64,000 nucleotides of DNA from Acidimicrobiia bacterium (GTDB lineage Bacteria; Acidobacteriota; Vicinamibacteria; Vicinamibacterales; UBA2999): contig VFZG01000004.1 in assembly GCA_016871275.1 (NCBI GenBank), positions 87,893 to 151,892 on the forward strand, read 5' to 3'. The notes beneath the pieces are model-generated. The model saw nothing but the letters and a program-made list of their open reading frames with translations, ran no database searches and was not told where the DNA came from. The position numbers and the translations under genes are program-made. Below, one piece after another: positions 25,984-32,564 of the stretch (positions are counted from its first letter, which is position 1; the number at the start of each line of letters is the position of its first letter).

Positions 25984-27195
25984 ATGTCCGCGATTTATCC
26001 CTTTGCCGCACTCCGGCCGTCGCCCAAGGCTGCCGCCACGGTCGCGTCGGTTCCCTACGATGTCGTAAACACCGATGAGGCGCGGGCGCTCGCCACGGGC
26101 AATCCGCTGAGCTTCCTGCATGTCTCCAGACCCGAGATCGACATGCCTGCCGGTGCAGATCTTCATTCGGAGGCGGCCTACCAGCAGGCGGCGTCCGCAT
26201 TTTCCGCTCTTCAGACCGATGCCCCGCTAATCGTCGAAGACACGCCGAGCTTCTACGTCTATCGATTGACGATGGGGGCGCACGTGCAGGCGGGCGTGGC
26301 CGCGTGTTTCTCGATCGATGAATACGATCGCGGTCTGATCAAGAAGCACGAGAAGACCCGCCCCGACAAGGAGGACGATCGCACGCGCCACATGCTGGCA
26401 ATCAGCGCGCAGACCGGACCGGTGTTCCTGACCTATCGGGGCTCGACGGCGATCGACGCCGCGGTGGCACGCATCGTGACCGGCGCCGCGCTGTTCGAGT
26501 TCACGGCGCCCGACGGAGTGCGGCACGAAGTGTGGCGGGTGCCGGCGGACGAGAACCAGGCGATGGTCGACGGCTTCGCGCACGTCGAGGCGCTCTACAT
26601 CGCCGACGGTCATCACAGGGCGGCTTCAGCGGCTCGGGCTCGCACGGCGAAAACAGCGTCTGTGCCATCTGCGGCCCTGGCATCCGAGGCCGGTCGCGTC
26701 CTGGCCGTGGCGTTCCCCGACAACCAGATGCAGGTGCTGCCGTACAACCGCGTTGTCCGCGACTTGAACGGCAGGACGCCCGAGCAACTGCTGAAGCAGC
26801 TCGAGGGGAGGTTCTCCGTTCGCCCGGGCGGACCCGAATCGCCGACGCAGAAGGGCGTGATGGCGATGTACCTCGCCGGGCAGTGGTTCACCATCGATGT
26901 CAAGACCGCCGCCGATGCGCTGGATGTCGATGTCCTGCAGACGGCCGTGCTCGAGCCCATGCTCGGCATCAAGGACGTCCGCACCGACAAACGAATCGAC
27001 TTCGTCGGCGGCATTCGCGGCACACAGGAGTTACAGCGCCTGGTCGATTCCGGCGCCTTTGCGGTGGCCTTCTCGCTCTATCCGGTGTCGGTGTGCGACC
27101 TGATGCGCATCTCGGACGCCGGCGGGATCATGCCGCCGAAGTCGACCTGGTTCGAGCCGAAGCTGCGCGACGGACTGCTGTCGCATCTCATTTGA
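25984..27195 (+). CDS. DUF1015 family protein
   Basis: 403 residues from MSAIYPFAALRPSP. DUF1015 landmarks: VASVPYDVVNTDEARAL, SFLHVSRPEID, GLIKKHEKTRPDKEDDRTRH and ALYIADGHHRAASA, then LPYNRVVRDLNG. The family resembles a nucleotide-dependent kinase fold (SerK is an archaeal ADP-dependent serine kinase relative), and in many bacteria it lies beside serA/serC. That same context is seen here with a serA remnant and serC immediately downstream. A link to serine metabolism is therefore likely but not proved. Confidence 0.88.
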   Translation: MSAIYPFAALRPSPKAAATVASVPYDVVNTDEARALATGNPLSFLHVSRPEIDMPAGADLHSEAAYQQAASAFSALQTDAPLIVEDTPSFYVYRLTMGAHVQAGVAACFSIDEYDRGLIKKHEKTRPDKEDDRTRHMLAISAQTGPVFLTYRGSTAIDAAVARIVTGAALFEFTAPDGVRHEVWRVPADENQAMVDGFAHVEALYIADGHHRAASAARARTAKTASVPSAALASEAGRVLAVAFPDNQMQVLPYNRVVRDLNGRTPEQLLKQLEGRFSVRPGGPESPTQKGVMAMYLAGQWFTIDVKTAADALDVDVLQTAVLEPMLGIKDVRTDKRIDFVGGIRGTQELQRLVDSGAFAVAFSLYPVSVCDLMRISDAGGIMPPKSTWFEPKLRDGLLSHLI

Positions 27196-27216
27196 GGGAT
27201 CAGGGATCAGGCATGA
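27196..27216. repeat. Heptamer tandem repeat at serA junction
   Basis: GGGATCA, GGGATCA, GGCATGA: two exact 7-bp units and a third degenerate one that contains the ATG of the serA remnant. It fills the whole gap after the DUF1015 stop. Confidence 0.75.
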
Positions 27217-27532
27217 AAGTGCTGGTAGCCGACAAGTGTGAGAAATCCGGACTGGAAGCCCTGAAGGCTGCCGGTTGTGACGTCCTCTTCGAACCGGACG
27301 CATCCGGCGACGCGCTGGTTGACGCGATTCGCAAGTCACAGGCACCGGTGCTCGTTGTCCGATCGACCCAGGTGACCGACCCCATGATGGACGCGGGGGC
27401 GCTCTGTCGCTGATCGTGCGCGCCGGCGCCGGCGTCAACACCATCGACGGCGGGCCGTCGGCCCGCGCGCTGGATGCCATGCAGTCCAGTAATGCGGACA
27501 TTCTCGATCTGCAATTAGTGAAGCTTCCGTAG
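27213..27532 (+). pseudogene. serA: D-3-phosphoglycerate dehydrogenase, internally deleted
   Basis: The first ~60 codons match the SerA N-terminus (MKVLVADKCEKSGLEALKAA, QAPVLVVRSTQVTDPMMDAG). At about 27403 an extra CT dinucleotide (GCGCTCTGTCG) shifts the frame; the shifted frame continues SLIVRAGAGVNTID, the expected next motif. It then jumps straight to a C-terminal-like tail (ADILDLQLVKLP) and TAG at 27530. The NAD-binding and catalytic parts, roughly 1 kb, are gone. It precedes serC by 11 bp, so the serine pathway operon has lost its first enzyme here unless another serA exists elsewhere. Confidence 0.85.
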
Positions 27533-27543
27533 AGATTATCCAT

Positions 27544-28638
27544 ATGGCCACCACCACTCATCGCGTCTTCAATTTCTCCGCCGGTCCCGCAGTGCTGCCC
27601 GTTACCGTCCTCGAGGAGGCACAGCGCGATCTCGTGGCGCTGCCCGGCGTCGGCATGTCGGTGCTGGAAATCAGCCACCGGTCCAAGACCTTCGAAGGCA
27701 TTCTCGCCAGGACCGAACAGGACCTCAGGACGCTGGGCGGTGTGCCGGCCAACTACCAGGTGTTGTTCCTGCAGGGTGGCGCATCGATGCAGTTCTCCAT
27801 GGTGCCGCTCAACCTGCTGACCTCCGGCTCCACCGCCGACTACATCGTCACCGGCGGCTGGTCGCAGAAGGCCGTCAAGGAAGCGCAGCGCGTGGGCGCG
27901 GTGCACATTGCCGGGTCCACGGAGAGCGAGAACTTCAGCCGCATTCCCCGGCAGGACGAGCTCAAGTTGACGACCGGCGCCGCCTACGTCCACTTCACCA
28001 CCAACAACACGTTGTTTGGAACGGAGTGGGCGCATGAGCCGTCGGTCGGCGACCTGCCGCTGGTGGCCGATACCTCGTCGGACATGTTCAGCCGGTCCAT
28101 CAAGGTCTCCAAGTACGGCCTGATCTACGCGGGCGCGCAGAAGAATCTCGGGCCGTCGGGCGTGACGCTCGTCATCATCCGCCAGGACCTGCTGGCGCGG
28201 TCGTCGAAGTCGCTGCACACCATGCTGAACTACGCGGTGCACGCCGAGAACGGCTCGATGTACAACACGCCGCCGTGCTTCGGCATTTACCTGATGGGCC
28301 TGGTGATGAAGTGGGCGCTGGCTCAGGGTGGTCTCGAGGCGATCGGCAGGATCAACGAGCGCAAGGCATCGAAGCTCTACGCCGAGATCGATCGCAGCGG
28401 CTTCTATCGCGGCACGGCGGAGAAGAACAGCCGCTCGCGGATGAACATCACCTTCCGGCTGCCCAGCGAGGAGCTCGAGAACAGGTTCGTGAAGGAATCG
28501 ACCGCCGCCGGTCTGGACGGCCTGAAGGGCCACCGCTCGGTCGGCGGCATGCGCGCGTCAATCTACAACGCCTTCCCTGAGGAGGGCGTCGACGCACTGG
28601 TCTCGTTCATGCAGGAGTTCGAGAGCAAGAACGGATAG
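27544..28638 (+). CDS. serC: Phosphoserine aminotransferase
   Basis: 364 residues. It makes 3-phosphoserine from 3-phosphohydroxypyruvate and glutamate. Family marks: VFNFSAGPAVLPVTVLEEAQ, ISHRSKTFEGI, LFLQGGASMQFSMVPLNL, VADTSSDMFSRSI, and YAGAQKNLGPSGVTLV with the PLP lysine near residue 200; the C-terminal HRSVGGMRASIYNAF is intact. Its substrate would normally come from SerA, whose gene directly upstream is broken. Its stop codon is the first unit of an octamer repeat that fills the gap to the convergent pcnB gene. Confidence 0.95.
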   Translation: MATTTHRVFNFSAGPAVLPVTVLEEAQRDLVALPGVGMSVLEISHRSKTFEGILARTEQDLRTLGGVPANYQVLFLQGGASMQFSMVPLNLLTSGSTADYIVTGGWSQKAVKEAQRVGAVHIAGSTESENFSRIPRQDELKLTTGAAYVHFTTNNTLFGTEWAHEPSVGDLPLVADTSSDMFSRSIKVSKYGLIYAGAQKNLGPSGVTLVIIRQDLLARSSKSLHTMLNYAVHAENGSMYNTPPCFGIYLMGLVMKWALAQGGLEAIGRINERKASKLYAEIDRSGFYRGTAEKNSRSRMNITFRLPSEELENRFVKESTAAGLDGLKGHRSVGGMRASIYNAFPEEGVDALVSFMQEFESKNG

Positions 28639-28677
28639 GTGGATAGGCCAATCGGCCGGTAGGGCAACAGGAATTAG
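28633..28677. repeat. Octamer tandem repeat filling a convergent gap
   Basis: 8-bp units GGATAGGT, GGATAGGC, CAATCGGC, CGGTAGGG, CAACAGGA: a GG pair recurs every 8 bases. It begins at the serC stop and ends at the pcnB stop. Confidence 0.75.
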
Positions 28678-30146
28678 TTTTCAGGAGGGCGCTTGAAGCC
28701 TCGGCGGCCGCGTCGACGCCGGCCACGGCGGCGCCGGGGGCGGCCGTCACCCTGCGGCCGTTCGCCCTCCTCGGCCGGTGCGTGCGCGGCTTGGTCTCCC
28801 ACCGCCTCGACGAAACCCTTCCAGTGTTCGACCACCGTCGGCGTATTGCCGTGGATGTCGAACCACGTCAGCGCATCTTCGAACGGCCCGCGATGCATCA
28901 GCGCCCGCTTGGCGCGCGCCGGCATTTCGACGTCGGCAATGCGCGACTGCAGTGACAGCAACTGGCGGAGCCGCTCCGTATCGCCGCGGGCGATTGGCAG
29001 CATGCCGATCTTGAGGATCGGCTCCTTGGGCGGCCGCCGGAACTTCGTCCTCGTCTTCGGCGCAATCAGGTTGCCGACGTTGTCGTCGTCTTCCTGATCA
29101 GGCTCCGGTTCGACCGGATCCCAGCGCCTGCCCTGAGCGGAGTCGACGGAACGCTCGTAGCGAGGCATCAGGCCGAGCGGGAGCAGCACGGTGCCGAGCA
29201 GCACCGGGTTCCGCAGCGTGGCCGGGGCGACGTCGAACCTGCGGCGGTAGGCATCGAGCGCCGCCAGGCTGGTCCACAAGGCGTCGCTCTTCGCGCCCTT
29301 CTGGATCTCCGGAGTGGCCGGTTCGAGCAGACGATGTTCGGCCAGCGATCGGAACGTGTGCTCGGCATAGCCCGAGCGGAGGATCTTGTAGTACTCCTCG
29401 ATCATCCGCGCCGGCGAGGCGGTCGCGATCAGTTCGCGATAGGTCGCAATCGCCGACACGATTGGCGGATCCAGCCGGAAGCCAAGGCGCGATGCCATGA
29501 CGATGGCGCGCAGCATGCGGACGGGATCCTCCTGGAAGCGTTGGTTCGGATCGCCGATGCAGCGGATCAGCTGGTCCTTGAGATCCTGGAGCCCGCCGAC
29601 GTAATCGATGATCGAAAACGTGGCGATGTCGTAGAACAGCGCGTTGATGGTGAAGTCGCGCCGGAAGGCGTCTTCTTCCGGCGTGCCGAACGTGTTGTCG
29701 TGCGTCTTGTTCAGCAGCAGCGCCTGCGCATCGGCGCGGCCCTGGGCGACTGCGTCCAACAGCGGGTCATCGGGTGTGGCGCGCCGAGGCTCGCCACCGG
29801 CCTCTGGAGCGAAGGCGGATTCGCCTTCCGACCCGGCGGGGACGTTGCGCCTGAAGGTAGCGACTTCGATGGTCTTGGTGCCGAACCGCACGTGGGCCAG
29901 TCGGAACCGGCGGCCGATGATCCAGCAATTCCTGAACAGCTTCTTGACCTGGTATGGATGGGCGGAGGTCCCGATGTCGAAGTCCTTGGGCCGCCGGCTC
30001 AGCAGCAAATCGCGCACGCTGCCGCCGACAAGATAGGCGACGTTTCCGGACTCGTGCAGGCGATACAGCACCTTCAGCGCGTCCGAATCGATGTCCCGGC
30101 GTGAGATGGGGTGCTCAGCCCGCGGGACGATCACCGGCTCGGTCAT
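28674..30146 (-). CDS. pcnB: Polynucleotide adenylyltransferase / CCA-type nucleotidyltransferase
   Basis: 490 residues. The nucleotidyltransferase core is visible: YLVGGSVRDLLLSRRPKDFD (about residues 36-55, metal-binding DFD), RRFRLAHVRFG and FRRDFTINALFYD, then the RNA-binding part and a strongly basic C-terminal tail (RRRRGRRRRGRRGFK). This layout fits PcnB, which adds poly(A) to RNA. Two spots look repeat-derived: a 24-bp CCTGAGC-type element at 29128-29151 encodes YERSVDSAQG, and an insert around 29790-29850 with a GAAGGCG/CGCCTTC hairpin encodes a Gly/Glu-rich loop (AGSEGESAFAPEAGGEPR). Both are in frame. Confidence 0.9.
   Translation of the reverse strand: MTEPVIVPRAEHPISRRDIDSDALKVLYRLHESGNVAYLVGGSVRDLLLSRRPKDFDIGTSAHPYQVKKLFRNCWIIGRRFRLAHVRFGTKTIEVATFRRNVPAGSEGESAFAPEAGGEPRRATPDDPLLDAVAQGRADAQALLLNKTHDNTFGTPEEDAFRRDFTINALFYDIATFSIIDYVGGLQDLKDQLIRCIGDPNQRFQEDPVRMLRAIVMASRLGFRLDPPIVSAIATYRELIATASPARMIEEYYKILRSGYAEHTFRSLAEHRLLEPATPEIQKGAKSDALWTSLAALDAYRRRFDVAPATLRNPVLLGTVLLPLGLMPRYERSVDSAQGRRWDPVEPEPDQEDDDNVGNLIAPKTRTKFRRPPKEPILKIGMLPIARGDTERLRQLLSLQSRIADVEMPARAKRALMHRGPFEDALTWFDIHGNTPTVVEHWKGFVEAVGDQAAHAPAEEGERPQGDGRPRRRRGRRRRGRRGFKRPPEN
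29128..29151. repeat. CCTGAGC-type dispersed repeat inside pcnB
   Basis: CCCTGAGCGGAGTCGACGG, a variant of the element at 35284-35307 (TGTCCTGAGCGCAGTCGAAG). It is 24 bp and in frame in pcnB. Confidence 0.75.
29811..29828. repeat. Perfect hairpin GAAGGCG-GATT-CGCCTTC inside pcnB
   Basis: 7-bp arms with a 4-base loop, within an in-frame insert of pcnB that is not part of the catalytic core. It resembles the palindromic elements at 36626-36665 and 49440-49471 (GCGAAGGCGG / TCCGCCTT arms). Confidence 0.6.
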
Positions 30147-30154
30147 TCAACTCT

Positions 30155-31681
30155 TCATTGTAAGGGCTGCACGACCTGCTGGAACAGCTTCGCATCGATG
30201 TTCTTGACGTCCGGGCGCTGCGGATCCTGCTCCGAAAACAATTCCATCCTGACGGACGGGCAGTGCGGGCCGAAGGAAGCCGGATCGTAGACGTAGAGGC
30301 CTTCGCGAATCGTCAGCTTCTCGGAGACCTGGCGTTCGATGATGAACGGATGAATCGGCGTCACCTCCGTGCTGCCACAGTAGGCACGCATCCGGAGGAA
30401 ATTTGAGCTGAAGCTCTTGAGCGGCGGGATCGCCATCCCCTGCGTTGCCCCCGCGCCGCGGACCAGCGTCTTCCAGAGGCGCTCCTCGAATTGCGGGCTG
30501 ACGCGGATCATGACGACCGGCAGCGACTCTCGAACGTAGTCGGACCAGCCGGCGAAGTCGTACCGCGGATTCGCGATCATGGCGTCATCGCGCACGTGTC
30601 GCGGCGTCATGAGCGTGATGTCGAAGTCATCGGTCGCCACGGTCGGCGCCTGGAGCCTGGGGGCTGTCGGATCCGGCGGCCTGGCCGCGACGGGACGCGG
30701 ATCCACCGGCAACGCGGTGGAGGGTGGCGGCACCTCCGCCAGCTTCTGTTCGACGGCGGCCAGGGCGTCGCACAGCCGGCCGACCGGCACCACCCACGAG
30801 TCGGTCCAGCGCCGCGAGCCCGCGTCACGTTCGTCGATGGCGCCAATGCCCAGCAACTCGCCGCCGGCCCCGAACACCGGACTGCCGGCGCTGTCGCGTG
30901 CCAGCGTCATGTCGGAGAAGAGTGCCTGCGCGGTGGTTCGCGTCACCTGGCCTCCGGTCAGGCTCCTGGGCGCGAACATCGGCGACGCGATGGCAGTGAG
31001 TGCGTCCTTGAATGCCGGCGCCGATCGCGCGGCCCCGCACGCGGCATCCACCGGGCGCGTCGCGGCCATCACCGCCGGATCGATCCGGATCAGCGCGGCG
31101 CCCGTCAGCCGTTCCGACAGAATCACGCTGCCGGCGACCTTGGTGCGCCTGGAGCCGCTGGACATCTCCACTTCGACGGCAGTGGCGCCTCGAAGCGCGT
31201 GGTGACTGGTGGCGATCACGCCGCGGCGGTCGATCAGGAAGCCCGACGCGTGCACCGTCGGTGTCCACACCTCGACGACGGCGTCCTGCCAGTTCGCGAG
31301 AATCGCCGAACCGGAATTGGCGCGCACGCCGGGCGTGTCCTCCACGGTGGCGTTCGCGCCGTTGAGTTCCAGCACCGTTGCCTGGCCGGCGGTGACGGTG
31401 ATCATCTGCGTCCAGCCGAACAGGCCGCCGCCGAACGCCAGCGGCTGATCGGACTCAACGGTGTAGAGGCCGGCCGGCAGTTTCATGTCGACGGTGCCAT
31501 CCGGCCCGGTGCGCACCCGTCGCGGTTCGATCGTGGACGGGTTATCGCTCACCAGCAGCAGATACCGGGGAATCGCCATCGCTGCGCCGCTGGCATCCGC
31601 CATCACCAGGCGAATGCGGAGCACGCCCGTGTCCTGCACAGCGGCCACCGCGATCACGCAGGCCAGCAGCCTCGTCAACAT
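30155..31681 (-). CDS. Exported trypsin-like (S1/HtrA-like) protein, possibly degenerate
   Basis: 508 residues with a signal peptide (MLTRLLACVIAVAAVQ) and an N-terminal beta-rich part (residues 20-110). The region from about 145 to 300 resembles a trypsin fold: GVIATSHHALRGATAVEV (catalytic His region) and LARDSAGSPVFGAGGELLGI (GxSxG-like Ser region). Where HtrA-type proteases have D-L-A-x-L, this has TGAALIRID, so the catalytic Asp seems to be lost. The C-terminal part (about 360-508) is unassigned. It could be an inactive protease used for binding. Its start is 25 bp from the divergent gene at 31707. Confidence 0.65.
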   Translation of the reverse strand: MLTRLLACVIAVAAVQDTGVLRIRLVMADASGAAMAIPRYLLLVSDNPSTIEPRRVRTGPDGTVDMKLPAGLYTVESDQPLAFGGGLFGWTQMITVTAGQATVLELNGANATVEDTPGVRANSGSAILANWQDAVVEVWTPTVHASGFLIDRRGVIATSHHALRGATAVEVEMSSGSRRTKVAGSVILSERLTGAALIRIDPAVMAATRPVDAACGAARSAPAFKDALTAIASPMFAPRSLTGGQVTRTTAQALFSDMTLARDSAGSPVFGAGGELLGIGAIDERDAGSRRWTDSWVVPVGRLCDALAAVEQKLAEVPPPSTALPVDPRPVAARPPDPTAPRLQAPTVATDDFDITLMTPRHVRDDAMIANPRYDFAGWSDYVRESLPVVMIRVSPQFEERLWKTLVRGAGATQGMAIPPLKSFSSNFLRMRAYCGSTEVTPIHPFIIERQVSEKLTIREGLYVYDPASFGPHCPSVRMELFSEQDPQRPDVKNIDAKLFQQVVQPLQ

Positions 31682-31706
31682 TGCATACCAATTGTAGAGA
31701 GTTTCT

Positions 31707-32555
31707 GTGCTATCAAGTCTTGTTGTGCTGTCTGCGCCTTCTGTGGCCGCGGTGTTGAGGTCGTCTGCGCTCGCTGTGGCCCTGGTATTCGCTCTGGCCC
31801 AGCCTGCTGAGGCGCAGCGCGCCGAATTGGCCAGGGCCCGGACGCTCTACAATCAGCGACAGTTCGACGGAGCCATCGAGGCGGCCGCGGTCGCGTCGAA
31901 GACGCCGGCGACGGCTGATGCCGCCACGGTCGTGCTGGCCCGCGCCCATCTCGAACGCTATCGCGAGCGCGCCAACCCTGAGGATTTGTCTGCGGCACGT
32001 GCAGCGCTTGGCACGGTGCGGGTGTCGAACCTCGATGCGCGCGACAGCGTCGACTTCCAGATGGCGCTGGGCGAAGCGCTGTTTTTCGACGACGACTATG
32101 GCGCGGCGGCGACGATTTTCGAGAGCGGCATCGACGCGGCCGCGGCCCAGGGGCCGCAGACCGGAGAGGCGATGCTGGAGTGGTGGGGCAGCGCGATTGA
32201 GCGTCATGCCGATTCGCTCGAGCGCGACGCGCGGATCGCGGCGTCGGGACGGCTGCGCGATCGCATGACGCGCGAGCTGGCGAAGAACCCCGGGTCCGCT
32301 GCCGCGGCCTACTTCCTGGTCGTCGGCATCCGCGGTGCCGCCGAACCGGTCGAAGCCTGGAATGCGGCGATTGCCGGTTGGGTTCGCGCGCGGCTGGCGG
32401 GCGCACGCTCGGCTACGCTGCGCGCCGATCTCGACAAGCTGGTGCTCGAAGGCATCATTCCCGACCGCGTTGGCTCGGTCGCGGCCGACAAGCGCGCGCA
32501 GGAGGAATCGGACCTGCGCGGTGAGTGGGCGGTGGTCAAGGAACGATGGAAGTAA
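31707..32555 (+). CDS. Exported TPR-like protein of unknown function
   Basis: 282 residues from a GTG. The signal peptide (about residues 1-36, cleavage near AQPAEAQ) is encoded by DNA rich in TCTGCGC/TCTGTGG words repeated at 9-bp intervals (31731-31779), so it may be repeat-derived. The mature part is helical with TPR-like pairs (ARARTLYNQRQFDGAIEAA, LGEALFFDDDYGAAATIFE). No catalytic motif is seen. It ends 9 bp from the convergent polA. The product is probably periplasmic. Confidence 0.65.
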   Translation: MLSSLVVLSAPSVAAVLRSSALAVALVFALAQPAEAQRAELARARTLYNQRQFDGAIEAAAVASKTPATADAATVVLARAHLERYRERANPEDLSAARAALGTVRVSNLDARDSVDFQMALGEALFFDDDYGAAATIFESGIDAAAAQGPQTGEAMLEWWGSAIERHADSLERDARIAASGRLRDRMTRELAKNPGSAAAAYFLVVGIRGAAEPVEAWNAAIAGWVRARLAGARSATLRADLDKLVLEGIIPDRVGSVAADKRAQEESDLRGEWAVVKERWK

Positions 32556-32564
32556 AATCGCCTG

